Notes: generated by a model from the sequence alone, not told the origin. DNA of 64,000 nucleotides from Zygnema cylindricum (GCA_037447655.1 JBBHKE010002863.1:1-64000); one strand, 5' to 3'; positions 46,099 to 56,925 are shown, counted from the stretch's first letter. Numbers and translations are program-made.

Positions 46099-46604
46099 TC
46101 ATTCAACGGCATAGCCACAAGCATAAAAGATCTGACGTAAAGGAATAGAAGACATCTCCTTAAACCAAGACTTGTTCCAGCACATGTGTGAAGAGCTGCC
46201 GGAATCCATTATCCATTCGAGGTCATTTTCTCCTTCCATCATGTCGAGTTTGGCAAAAGCAAAGAACTCTTTGTCATCAGTTTTTGGAAAACTGATCACA
46301 TTAGGTGTCGTTTCCTCGGTCGTTTTCTTCTTCAATTCCGCATCCTCCGCTGAAAATGCAACAGTTTTTGGGAAATGGGAGGTCCGCGGTGTCTCCATCC
46401 TTTCCGAAAGGTACCTGTTTCAAGAGCTTTTATATACAAAGGACAAGCTTTGAAGGAGTGACCATCAGTATAGCAATAAACACATTTCTCAAACTGAGGA
46501 TTAAACTGATTCCCTTGATATCTACTTTCCCTCTGAAACTGAGCCATAAATGCTACAGCTGGTTTTCCAAATCCTAAAACTTTCTGAGTAGCCTCTTCTG
46601 CCAA
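46099..46604 (-). pseudogene. Copia A zinc knuckle and protease
   Basis: Frame 46332-46604 holds a CCHC knuckle (CVYCYTDGHSFKAC). Frame 46099-46398 holds the aspartic protease start (WIMDSGSSSHMCWNKSWF). They overlap in different frames, so a small indel lies between them in this copy. A stop at 46099 separates the protease from the frame that follows. Confidence 0.8.
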
Positions 46605-46777
46605 GATAAACTTTAGAGGTGTTTCATTTCATCTGAGGCTCCTTTATATTCATTAGGAAGCCTCTTTAGGAGAATCATGACTTGATGATAGTGGGAGAAA
46701 GTCCCCCCAGAACATGTATATTCTGACAGTAACATTCAAAACCGATTAGTGTATTCCACCATGCTACCACGTGTGTA

Positions 46778-47314
46778 CTAATACTCATAGATCTGACCAG
46801 CAGTTATAATCTCATGCTGGTCACTAACTTTAACATAAGAAGATTTCAATGCATCCCACAATTCTGATGCGTTTGTAACAATAATATATGTCATATGCAG
46901 TTCTTTTGATATCATAAGCTTTACTAAATGGAAAGCCTGGTCATTTTTCTGATCAAAGCTCGCATCAGAATCAAAGCTCGCATCAGATTCTGCCAGTGAT
47001 CCATTTAACACATCACTAAGTTTCACTTGCTTGAAGTAAGACTTACCCATACAGATATATTCACGTCCATCAAAGACCGGAATTCGTGAAGGCGAGCCCG
47101 TGACCTGTTGTTCTAAGACAACTGCTGGCACTGAAGATGAAGAAGAAGCAGCAGTAGTCATCGTAGAACAAATCAAAAGAGGAAGCTTCCACAAATACCG
47201 ATGGCTGAACAACAACTTTGACAGAATATAACTTTCAGAAAAATGCCTAAATGGTCCTGAAAATTTACCACAGTGTAGATAACATACAAAAGGAACACAC
47301 ACACAAAATTTCAA
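46778..47314 (-). CDS. Copia A gag frame, begun in the LTR
   Basis: This open frame begins within the 5' LTR and crosses the LTR end and primer site without a break (SSSSVPAVVLEQQ then VTGSPSRIPVFDGREY). It continues into capsid sequence (LMISKELHMTYIIVTNASEL). The likely initiator is the Met of MTTAASSSSS, about 20 codons before the LTR end; the longer upstream stretch would be leader. A near repeat (SDASFD twice) is seen near 46975. It ends at a premature stop, and downstream gag is in other frames. Confidence 0.75.
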   Translation of the reverse strand: MKFCVCVPFVCYLHCGKFSGPFRHFSESYILSKLLFSHRYLWKLPLLICSTMTTAASSSSSVPAVVLEQQVTGSPSRIPVFDGREYICMGKSYFKQVKLSDVLNGSLAESDASFDSDASFDQKNDQAFHLVKLMISKELHMTYIIVTNASELWDALKSSYVKVSDQHEIITAGQIYEY

Positions 47315-47945
47315 TGAATTCCGCTCACAGATCTGTGAGATATGCAGGAATGAAATTACAGAAATCTGAGTGCACAGTTTTCATATCATTTGTTCCTAAT
47401 GAATCAAATTCACTTAGTCCTACTTCTATACACCGAAACTACACTAAGCTGTACGGAGGCATTCCAGCCGTACATATAACATTCTAACACAACAAATATT
47501 GTGAGTATACCTGTGTACTGAAGGTATGTCATAAACCACATTCTCAACACTAAACAACTAATTCACTACATACAAAATTCTATTCTACCAAATATTTACA
47601 CCGAAGTTCAGAAAACGTAAAGTGATAGTGATCTATTCACGCCTCGTCAGTATTTGTTGGCGGCGGCTGTCAGCCGTCCGATTAGAGGATTTGGCACCGT
47701 ATAACTGACTTCACGAAGTCCCGTGGTCCTGCCGAATTTCCGTACGTCCACGGAGGACATACGCATTTCTCTCAACTAACGACGCGTGTCCCAAGTGTGA
47801 ATGAACAGTGAACTCCCAACTTCACTGTCACACTTATTTTGGTAACCACTGAACCGAACTCAACCAAAAATAGCTTAAGTCGTGAATAGCTCTCTCTCCC
47901 TCACAGCTGAGGCATTGAGAGGACTAAAGCTTTCTAAAAACAACA
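47106..47945 (-). repeat. 5' LTR of Copia A
   Basis: Partner of 42211-43049. It includes the first codons of gag at its 3' end. Confidence 0.9.
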
Positions 47946-47950
47946 GTAGT

Positions 47951-48322
47951 GAGTTCTGAGATCGACCTAAGAATTGTTTTTACTGTAATGATTTAGGACA
48001 TACCTTCATGGTATGTCCATCGTATAAAAGTGTATGTGTTACACGGAATTTTAGAAATGGATGGGACAACAACCTAGTCCGACCCCCAGCAAGAAGGGAA
48101 TCAAGTGCTTTCGTGAGTGAGGGACAAGACTCGACAGGTAACAAAAGGCATTCACCGTGTGTTGACGAATTTATTTATTTACAGACCTTTTGTGTTGTTC
48201 GGAATGAGGAGAAAGAGGTGACAGAAAAGGATCCGGTTATTGTCAATATTTCTTATGGCATATTGGTGAGTGACACAAACTTACTAAAGGAAGAGGCAAC
48301 TACAAAAGAGAATCAAGGATGA
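47951..48322 (+). pseudogene. Element C gag, zinc knuckle part
   Basis: Resumes element C after the nested Copia. A CCHC knuckle (CFYCNDLGHTFMVC) is followed by a low-similarity tail and a stop at 48322. No protease follows, which supports a gag-only element. Confidence 0.75.
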
Positions 48323-49494
48323 AAACATAAATGAAAAACTGGAAATGTATCGGGTTCTTAACTGTGTAATGTAAATGTGGGGATCTGGGGAGCGATATTA
48401 AATCCGAGTTCATAAACCCGTCGATTCATTTATTCGGCGAAACCAGAGATAATTTCGAAAAAGTGACCGTGAAGTCGATGAAGTGGAATCTTATGGGTCG
48501 GCAAGTTCCATATTAGGCCCTCGATAAAACGGTCACGGGCGGGCTCATCCTGCTGGAGAATGCGGCATCGGAGAGGAAATATCAGCTACAAAGAGGATCA
48601 GAATGAATATATTGAAAATATAGACAGTTAAGAGAAATGGCAGATCTATGGATAAAGACCAAAACTTAGTGAGAAAAATTATACTGTATAGAGGTAATGG
48701 GAAAGGAAACCATGGAAAAATTACAAAGTCTATGAACAGATCGAAGGTCATAAGAAAACAAAGACAAACATTTGGAGAAGAAAAATGTTTCAAAATCGAT
48801 CACACCGAATAACGCAACCGACAACGTTGAGAAAATGTGTGATAGAAAAAGAGGGAGACATGAACAACCGTTCAAAAATTTTAAATGAATTTTGTGTAGC
48901 AGCGTCAGTAACATATATCAAAGGAAAGGGAAGGCGTGGATGAATGTAAAATGAGAGAAGGTGCAACAACTGTTTAATGAAAGTGTGTAGAAGACGAGAT
49001 ATTTTCGACAAATACTAATCATATGACTAAGTGACGATTACGGGTGGAATCCATATTTATTACAGAGGTGTAATATCAATAGTGAAAAGATAATTTAGCG
49101 TTTATGGCATAGGGGGAGCAGTTACGGGAAGATATTCAAATCTGTTAGTCTATAAAATACACAGAAATTAAGGAAATAGTTGATAAAGTTTTCATGGAAG
49201 ATAAATAGTGTTTGAATTTAAATGATTAACTCGGCAAGGAGGTAGTTGTCAAGAAAGGGAAGTTTGGAAAACATGGCATGAACGCAGCGAAAGTAGTGGT
49301 GAATTAGCGGAAGCCATTCGCGTCGCAACGTAGCAACGCAACATGGCAATACAGCAACGAAGTATAGCAGCGCATCAACAAAGTATAGCAGCGCAACAAT
49401 GAAGTATAGCAACGCAGCAAAAGCAGTGGTGGCGTTTGACACTTGAAAAACTGCAAACTTTATTCCGGTGCACGAAACTAAATTTTCGAGGGAG
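48323..49494 (+). other. Non-coding 3' body of element C
   Basis: No pol domain in any frame. Near 49320-49430 it has repeated agcagcgcaac/agcaacgaagtat motifs like those in the Gypsy LTR. A purine-rich ttcgagggag precedes the 3' LTR. Confidence 0.6.
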
Positions 49495-50546
49495 TGTTGT
49501 TTTTGAAAACTTAGTTTCGTTCGTACACGACTTTTGTACGCTTGAGACCTTTCGTGCGTATATTATTAACGTGGAGGTTTAAATGGATTCACGGATTGGG
49601 GGAGCCGGATAAAACTAAAGTGAAGTAAAGGAGTTATTGAGTGGCGTAATTACGCAGTAAGAAATGGACGGCGGATCGCGAAGCGATCCGATTTGAAATG
49701 TACTAAACGTTAAAATATGCGCCGCCGGTACGGCACGTCTATTTGAGACAAATGTACTTTAAATATGACAACGCAACTGCTACGAAGCTGCGGTTATATT
49801 TGGATATGTCCAAGTATGTGACAATGCAGCTGCGACGAAGTAGACAACGCAGCTATTGTTGATATGAATCAAGTAGGTGGACGAGATTCATACAAATATC
49901 ACAAGTGACTAAGCAAGTTGACTTTTCAGAGATGTCGGTGTAAATATTTGGTTGAACAGTGGTTTGTCCTTTTGTTAATTAGTTTATTAGTATAGATTAA
50001 TTCATTCTAACATACATCGAATTATTCGGGTATACTCGTAGTAATGTAGTTAGGTGGTAGATAATGTACGGCTGGAATGCCTCCGTACACACAGTAGTGA
50101 ACTCTCTGAGTATAACTTGTAGGACTTAGATTATTGTGATATCGCAGTCAAGTTTATCAAAGCAATGGCAAACTGTTTTCTGCATCTTTGACCTGTTGGT
50201 GTGATCACTCTCTTTAGTGCTTTCATGTGAAACTTTGTGGAGTTATTCTATGATATAGAATATATATGTGTGTGAAGTTTCATTGTATTCAAGTATCTAT
50301 GTAAGATTCTGTGAGCAGTCTAAATGGTTAGTTTGTGAAGCTGTCAGCTGTTTTTGTTTAACTCTGGAGCTTATATCTTCTAGATGCCTTGGTGGATTTG
50401 GCATGTGGTATACTGCATATTACTGCAGTTTGAGGTGATTTTGTTAATTGTGGTGTAATCTGTGCAGTCTGTAACACAACTGTTTTTGAGGTAGTCTGTG
50501 GGTGTTTCCGTGAGTAATCCATAGCTGAAATAGGCTATGGACGGCA
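49495..50546 (+). repeat. 3' LTR of element C
   Basis: Partner of 40527-41602, ending ggctatggacggca before the GTAAC duplication. Confidence 0.9.
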
Positions 50547-50777
50547 GTAACAACCAAAAAACGTACGTTGTGTGACGGAATAACGACGGTTCAGTAAGAC
50601 GAAAAAAACCGAACAACTGTACGGTAAAAACCGTACACTTATTGCCTATAGCTATCGGTACCGGTGTTATCGAGATAAAAACATATGTTATCGGTTTTTA
50701 ATCGGCGATAGCACTTGTTTCGATATATCGTGCCAATATATCGATTATCGGCAAAACTCTGCCGATACACAACACTA

Positions 50778-51119
50778 CTGTTTATGTTCGTTTGGATCTT
50801 AAGCTGTTTAAAGAGATTGCCACGTGGACATTGTCATGGTTCTCGCCATCAAGATAGGACATGGCATATTGAGTGGACATTCTGGTCCGTAGTTCTACTG
50901 TAGTGTCATTCGCATGAAATTACACGATCATACAGTTCTAAGATTTTCAGACTGTGCACTGAGTATCGTACCACAAAATATATCGTATGCGCTATCACAA
51001 ATTCAAAACGGTACGCTATCGCCATAAAATTGCTTTACAAGTTGCCTACAGTAACTAATCAGTACGCTCCTGTTCTCTTGCTGGCTCATCTTCCTCCTTA
51101 ACTCCTCCTTTCGGATGCA
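50778..51119. other. Intergenic DNA before the panB relic
   Basis: No feature recognised between the right end of the hAT-like element and the decayed exon. Confidence 0.4.
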
Positions 51120-51340
51120 ATGGCTCAATGACGTGTGGTTAAGTTTTTAACCTCGCACGTGCGGAGATGCTAGCGCATGATGTCCAACTTGCCCGAAAGC
51201 ACCATGTACCGTGGGCCCAAACCGCAGTCATTATGGAAACCCATTACGCTGCGCCAGGTGGAGCTCAAGAACATAAGTGGTGACCCTATCTGTATGGTGA
51301 CGGCGTACGATTATCATTCAGCCATACACCTGGACATGAA
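51120..51340 (+). pseudogene. panB: 5' exon relic of ketopantoate hydroxymethyltransferase
   Basis: From 51177 the frame reads MSNLPESTMYRGPKPQ and GDPICMVTAYDYHSAIHLDM, the start of plant mitochondrial KPHMT, which makes ketopantoate for pantothenate (vitamin B5). It ends at a plausible donor (AA then GTATAT at 51341). In the same frame upstream, an ATG at 51120 opens a transit-peptide-like stretch (RVVKFLTSHVRRC) broken by TGA (51129) and TAG (51171). Both could be C-to-T decay of CGA and CAG. No later exon is found before the next transposon or anywhere downstream. A fragment captured by a transposon is the alternative. Confidence 0.7.
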
Positions 51341-51633
51341 GTATATTTTTTTGCCTTACCAGTGTTGTTTGTTTTTAGGGGGGAAGTAGTTACGATTTTT
51401 TTTTGTCTTATTGTTTCAAACGCGTTTGTTAATGTTTTGTCTGAAAAAAAAATCATTAGTGATTTTGGAATTGGATGAGGCGATTGCATTCTTTGCTTTG
51501 GAAGTGGAATTGGGTGGATACGTGTGGCAAAAATCTACCCGTTGTGGAATTCTATCTGTTATAATCTATAGTGTGGCCATACATTGCAAAAAAGACTTGT
51601 TAACTTTAAATTTATCGCTCTACGGTTGATCAT

Positions 51634-52655
51634 GTCCATATTTGAGTATTTTCTAGGTCTGTATTATAATTGGAAAAAGGTAGAGGCAGTGTGCCTCTAA
51701 CTCCTTTCTTTGAGCCCTCACACTTGTTGTCCATAGACTTGCTTATTAAAAGCAAGTCATCCACATATACAGCAATAGAAAGAATCCCATCCTCCCCTTG
51801 CAGTACATACACTGAATGATCTGAACTAATCCTTTAAAATCATAATCCAGTAAGAAATTCATCTAGTTTTAAGTTCCATTGTCTGGGGGCTTGTTTCAGC
51901 CCATACAAATATTTTATTAGTTTACAAACTCAGTTTTCTTTCCCTTTCTCTACATACATCTGTGGTTGTTTCATGTAAATGGTTTCCTCTAATTCTCCAT
52001 GCAGGAAGGCAGTCTTAACGTCCATCTGGTGGACTTCCATGTTTTCTATAGCAGTCAAACTTAGTAAGATTCTAACAGTGGGAAATCTGACAACTAGAGA
52101 GAAGGTTTCCTTAAGATCAATACCTTCTTTCTGATTGTAACCTTTGGCCACAAGTTTGGCCTTGTATCTTTCGATGGTGTTATCCGGGTTGAGCTTCCCT
52201 TTGAACACCCATTTGCTGCAGATGGTTTTCCTGCCCGGAGGAAGATCCACCAACTCCCACGTCTGCGCCTCCATGATGGACTTCATTTCGTCATTTCCCG
52301 CCTCGATCCAGTGATTTCTCTCCGGTGATGAGAAGGCCTCCTGAATTGTTAACGGTTCCATTGTAGCTGCAGAAAAAGCAAAATGTGAGCTTGCTTGCAG
52401 ACGGCTGCTGGTTTTTCTTCCCCCTGGAAATTCTGACGCTGAAATTGTCGGCAGCCTGCTATTTGCTTTCTTGATCTGAGCTGTTGCAAGTGGCGAAATT
52501 GGATTTGGATTTGCTGATTCCACATGTGTAGGAAGTTGTGTAGATGCCGGTGCCAAATCTGGTTCTGCAGTAGGTGCTGCATCTGGTAGTGGAACCTGTG
52601 GAGATGTAGTTGTAGCCGGTGACTGTGACTGAAAATAGACAGGGTGAGTATGCTG
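51634..52655 (-). pseudogene. Copia D-type RT fragment joined to an LTR tip
   Basis: About 51634-51730 is the start of a plus-strand Copia LTR (tattttctaggtctg). It is fused to a minus-strand RT fragment: 51630-51812 with AVYVDDLLLISKS, and 51930-52556 with [20 protein letters not shown] and [16 protein letters not shown]. The upstream end runs into the assembly gap. Confidence 0.7.
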
Positions 52656-52665
52656 NNNNNNNNNN
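52656..52665. other. Assembly gap (10 N)
   Basis: Ten Ns between two partly overlapping copies of Copia D RT sequence. The apparent duplication across it may be an assembly effect. Confidence 0.99.
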
Positions 52666-53100
52666 AAAATCTAGAAAATCTACAAAAGCTCTAGAAAACT
52701 CATAAATCAAGTTAATTCTTGTGTAGAATGTACATTTTGTATTGAATTCATCAATCCTAATTGAACTAAATACTCAAAAGATCTCGAAAACATCTAAAAG
52801 ATCTAAAAAACATCTAAAAGATATAGAAAACATCAAAAACGTATGTACATGGTTCACTAGACACCCTACTGACAAAAATCTAAGTGGTTGGACCAGAATT
52901 ATCCACTAACAATATCTATACCCTAAAAATCCGGATGATTTTTATCACGTCTACATTCATTGGCGGCCCTACACACTAATTAACTTAAAGATATCAATTC
53001 GTGTAGATACTACAAAAAATCTACACTAAATTTGGTCAATACTGAACAGTTGATATTCTAAAAAATATTCTAAGTCCTAAACTCAAATTTCTAAGACTTA
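52666..53100. other. Short-period A-rich repeat DNA
   Basis: Contains repeats such as catctaaaagat and ctagaaaa, and otherwise nothing recognisable. Confidence 0.4.
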
Positions 53101-55145
53101 CTAAAACTTACTTTTCAATATGGTCAAGAATTCATTAAGCTTCAGATTCCATTGCCTAGGGGCATGTTTTAGGCTGTGCAAAGATTTTCGCAACTTGCAT
53201 ACTAAGTGCTCTTTTCCTGGTTCTGCATACATTTCAGGCTGCTGCATGTAAATGGTCTCTTTTAGTTCTCCATGCAAAAAGGTCGTCTTTACATCCATCT
53301 AAAGAATTTCCATATCTTCTTTAGCAGCTAGGGATAACAAAATCCTAACTGTCGAAAATCTTATAATCGGAGAAAATGTTTCTTCAAAATTGATTCATTC
53401 CTTTTGATTTTAACCATTTGCCACAAAACTGGCCATATAGCGTTCAATGGTGTTATCGTGATTTAACTTCACCTTGATTACCGATTTGCTGCCGATCGCC
53501 TTTTGGTCTGGAGGAAGTTCCACAAGCTCCCATGTTTGGGCCTCCATAATCGACTTCATTTCGTCGTTTGCTGCCTCGATCCAGTGATTCCGCTTTGGTG
53601 ATGAGAAGGCCTCTTGGATGGTCAAGGGCTCCCTTGAGGTTGTCGAGTAGGCAAAGTGAGAGCTTGCTTGCAGGCGGCTGCTGGATCTTTTTCCCCCTGA
53701 AATTCTGAGGCTGAGATCGTCGAATGCCGCGTATTGCGCTGGTTGCGCTGATTGCGATCCGGGTGTGGTTGATTGCGCTGGTTGCTATCTGTGTGTATTG
53801 ACTGCTGGTGGTCCAGTTGGAAGTGAACTAGATGAGGAATTTGGAGAGAGTCCGACTCTGGAGTCTTTACCGAAGAATGTTGCACCCGCGGGACAATTTC
53901 TTCCAGGCAATCTAAGATGACATACTCTTGTACTTTTTGTTGTTTTTGCTGCTTTGTCATTCGAAATAGTCTATCGAGTCCAGTTCAACTTTGACAATGA
54001 TATTCCTTGCTACAATTATTTTATGCCTCTCAAATACAAAGACTCTGTAACCTTTAGAGTGATCATCATATCCTAATAAAATACCTGGTAATCCCTTCGG
54101 TTCCATTTTCCATCTGTCCGTGGACTTATCCAAGATAAAGCATTGACTACCAAAGACTTTGAAATGGCAAACATCTGGTTTGCTACCTGTCCAGATCTCG
54201 TAAGGAGTAGTGTCTACCGATCTAGATGCTATACTATTCTTAATATAAACTGCAAAATTTAGAGCCTCAGCCCCATAATTTTGGATCCACATTTTTATCT
54301 GCGAGCATCGACCTAGAGCTCTCTGTGAGAGTTCTATTTATTCTTTCCGACACCCCATTTTGTTCCGGTGAATATGGAACAGTCAACAGATGACTAATAC
54401 CTTCCTCGAGTAAAAAGGTTTCAAATTCTTTCGACGTATATTCACCACCATTGTCCGATCTGAGCTGCAAAATAGGTGAATTATGAAGTTTTTCAACCCA
54501 TGCTTTATAGTGTTTGAAGTGACCAAACACTTGACTTTTCTCCTTCATGAAGTAAACTTTTGTAAACCTGGAGAAATCATCTGTGAAGGTGACCATATAT
54601 TTCATCCCCCCGGCAGATGGAACCTTCGCAGGACCAAAAACATCCAAATGAATTTGTTGTAAAAGTTTCGTTGACCGATGCTCAGACTCTTTAGGAAATG
54701 GCAATCTGTGGATTTTGCCTAAAGCCCAACCATCACAAGTTTTGACCGGCTCATCTGTGATTGATACACCTTCTATTTTTCCAGCAATGACCATTTTCCT
54801 CAAACTATCATAGTTTACATGGCCTAATCTTTTATGCCACAACTCATCTGAGTGCAAAACACCGGAGTACAAAACATCATTCTCCTTAGTATTAGCCATA
54901 TCCATGCGATACATCTTGCTACTATCTCTAGTACATGTAATCGTAACCTTGCCATTTTTGCTAACAACCTGCCGACCATTTTTCAAATTAACCTCAAAGC
55001 CTTTACTCTCTACCAACGACGTAGAAAACAGATTTTTCTTAAAGTCAGGCACAAATAAGACATTTTGAAGCGTTCTTTCAATTGCTTTTCTTTCTACATC
55101 AACTAGCAAGGACACATCACCCATAGCACGAGTCTGGACACTCAT
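53101..55145 (-). pseudogene. Copia D integrase and RT remnants
   Basis: Frame 54267-55145 carries the post-protease region ([16 protein letters not shown]), [14 protein letters not shown], and the integrase motifs IHLDVFGP, LRSDNGGEYTSKEF and PEQNGVSERINRTL. Frames 53957-54292, 53622-53960, 53410-53625 and 53101-53298 continue through the integrase end, linker and RT ([34 protein letters not shown]). Stops separate them. Confidence 0.8.
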
Positions 55146-55199
55146 TCCACAGGCATAATAAATATTTTTCTCCGACGTTGCTTTCAGATTTTTGAAGAT

Positions 55200-55889
55200 G
55201 GCCTTGTTTTAGCACATGTGGGCTGACGCTCCTGTATCCATTTTCCATCCAGGGTCCTTTGTGCCCTCCATTGTTGCCGCCATAGCAAAGAGATCTGTCT
55301 CGTCCTCCTCATAAAATGTCAAAGTCTCGTCCTCGAGTGATCAAGAAGCTGAAAAGAGTGCATTTCCACGAGGTGTAGGCCCCGTGAGGCTTTTGTAAAA
55401 CCGACTTTGTTGCCATATTGGCCTGTATAAACCTGTATTGTTAGCTTGTTTAAATTTAGGACAGAATTTGTATCCATGACCTCTCTCACTGCAATAAAAA
55501 CATTCATTGTTGGATTGTCTATTTCCACCCTGATTAAACTGTCAGAACTGGGTAAACTGATTACGTTGCTGATTAAACTGACCTTTCCTCCCAAAGTCTG
55601 AATTAAAAGCCTCTACTTGCTCAACATTGAGAATATTAGATGTAGCTTCCTCCTCTAGTAAAATATTGATAGCTAACTGTAAAGTCCAGCTAGCTTTATC
55701 TTTTTGTTTGAGCATGTCAGATGCTCCTTTCATACTACAAGGGAGACCCCTCAAGAGCAATGTTGCCTGTTGAAACAGAGGAAACACCCCACCTGCACAA
55801 GCATGTGCATTTACAAGGATACCAAATTTCTTAGAATATTCAGCCATTGTACCGCCAGTGTACTTATAGTCCCAAATTTTTCCAGCCAA
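55200..55889 (-). pseudogene. Copia D gag C-terminus, knuckle, protease
   Basis: Frame 55542-55889 is gag capsid (ATLLLRGLPCSMKGASDML, ASWTLQLAINILLEEEATS). In another frame, around 55460-55500, a CCHC knuckle is visible (CFYCSERGHGYKFC). Around 55200-55250 the protease start reads MDTGASAHMC, followed by a stop. All these lie in broken frames. Confidence 0.7.
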
Positions 55890-56239
55890 TGGAAGCTCTT
55901 TCGGACATTAACCTTTTCATAATCGCTTTTAAAGGATTTCCACATATCAATTGCTTTTTTCATTTTTATCCGAGACATAGCTAAGTCCTCAGATATACAA
56001 AATTTCAAAATAGAACGAGCTTGTATATTTTTCTTAGACCATGATGGATCAGATTCATCCAGAGAACCATCCAATATATCTAAAAGATTAACATTCTCGA
56101 AATATGTCTCCACCATATCCGCCAAGTACATATACTTATCCCCAGAAAAGATAGGAATTCTTGATGACAAGCCCATAACCTGTTGCTCTACGACCACTGG
56201 TGCATGTGGAGGAGCAGCAGTAGTAGTAGAAGTAGACAT
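55811..56239 (-). CDS. Copia D gag frame, begun in the LTR
   Basis: The ATG at 56239 lies in the 5' LTR. The frame (MSTSTTTAAPPHAPVVVEQQ) crosses the LTR end into the primer site (VMGLSSRIPIFSG) and on through capsid sequence (YLADMVETYFENVNLLDIL, ISEDLAMSRIKMKKAIDMW). It is intact for 142 codons and then shifts into the frame starting at 55889. This is the clearest example of gag reading through the half-tRNA primer site. Confidence 0.8.
   Translation of the reverse strand: MSTSTTTAAPPHAPVVVEQQVMGLSSRIPIFSGDKYMYLADMVETYFENVNLLDILDGSLDESDPSWSKKNIQARSILKFCISEDLAMSRIKMKKAIDMWKSFKSDYEKVNVRKSFHWLEKFGTISTLAVQWLNILRNLVSL
56171..56180 (-). promoter_or_regulatory. Half-tRNA-iMet primer-binding site, Copia D
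   Basis: On the minus strand GGTTATGGGC directly follows the LTR end GAGCAACA, then diverges (TTGTC). It encodes V-M-G in the gag frame. Confidence 0.7.
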
Positions 56240-56925
56240 GATACACTCTCAGAAGCTATCAAGAATCCTGCCAAACAGCTGTTCTTAAGTGCTCACCAAT
56301 TCTTATACAAGCATCCAAACCTCACAAAACTCTATCAGAATATAGAGTAAAATAAACATTGACAACTCCCAAAGTTTTAGCAGAATTGACTTGACAACAC
56401 TTAAGATATAATACTCAAAAGTTTCCCAAAAACTGTTTGCAGTTTTACTTCTTGAAAGTCTGGATAGATAATATGTTCTGAGTCCTAAGTCATATACTTC
56501 TGTTGAACTGACAATACCATTGTGCTTGAGTGGTACGTCAAACCACCAAGCTATCAATAATCTGAGCTACCACTAAGCTATCACTAAGCTACCACTGAGC
56601 TATAACTAAGCTACCACTGAGTTTACCCACTAAGTTCACTAGAGTCGTATCTATCGCAATTGCTCTATTCTGTACAGAATCACATTAAAAATATCAGACG
56701 ATGCGTTGTCCGTACGGACCATATCAAATATAATCATGGTTGCGTTGTCCTGTCTGTGTTGCAGCTTCGCTGCTGCGCTGCTCTGCTGCTGCGCTGTTCT
56801 GTCTGTATAGCAGCTGCGCTGCTCTGTCTATATAGCAGCTGCGCTGTTGGGCTGCTGCTCTGCTCTGAGACTGAAAGATTTCCAAAAGACAACAAGTACG
56901 GCGCTTAGATTTACTGGAAACAACA
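56181..56925 (-). repeat. 5' LTR of Copia D
   Basis: Minus-strand LTR (TGTTGTTTCCAG…GAGCAACA). It contains tandem ctaccactgagctat repeats near 56570-56625 and a run of gctgctgcgctg/tagcagctgcgctg motifs near 56760-56870. No partner LTR is present. Confidence 0.75.

Larger units (their letters stand above)
42211..47945 (-). mobile_element. Copia element A nested in element C
   Basis: LTRs at 42211-43049 and 47106-47945 are nearly identical (minus-strand start TGTTGTTTTTAGAAAGC). Flanks ATAGT (42206-42210) and GTAGT (47946-47950) are a target duplication with one change. It carries gag, protease, integrase, RT and RNase H in Copia order, with few breaks, so it is among the youngest elements here. 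The primer site is RC of 47094-47105 (GGTCACGGGCTC), differing by two T-to-C changes from the core site of the other Copia families. Confidence 0.9.
40527..50546 (+). mobile_element. Gag-only LTR element C
   Basis: LTRs at 40527-41602 and 49495-50546 (TGTTGTTTTTGAAAAC…GGCTATGGACG) are flanked by a perfect GTAAC duplication (40522-40526, 50547-50551). The body encodes only a Copia-type gag, broken by nested Copia A (42211-47945). No protease, integrase or RT is present in the remaining 1.2 kb. It is a non-autonomous element of the TR-GAG kind. The primer site is AGTTATGGGCCC at 41603-41614. Confidence 0.88.
40315..50777. mobile_element. hAT-like element, copy 2, split by an LTR element
   Basis: The left end (40315-40526, tagtgttgtgtatccg) and right end (50547-50777, gatacacaacacta) are the two ends of the hAT-like family at 860-1972. 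Removing the LTR element at 40527-50546 leaves about 440 bp. The expected 8-bp flanks (atgtagat and ctgtttat) agree at only five positions, so the copy is old or rearranged. Confidence 0.7.
53101..56925 (-). mobile_element. Copia element D, 5' LTR to RT
   Basis: Minus-strand element with 5' LTR at 56181-56925, primer site, gag, knuckle, protease, integrase and the N-terminal half of RT. It is truncated at about 53101, before the YVDD half and 3' LTR. It differs in sequence from Copia A but shares its domain order and the gag start in the LTR. Confidence 0.85.
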
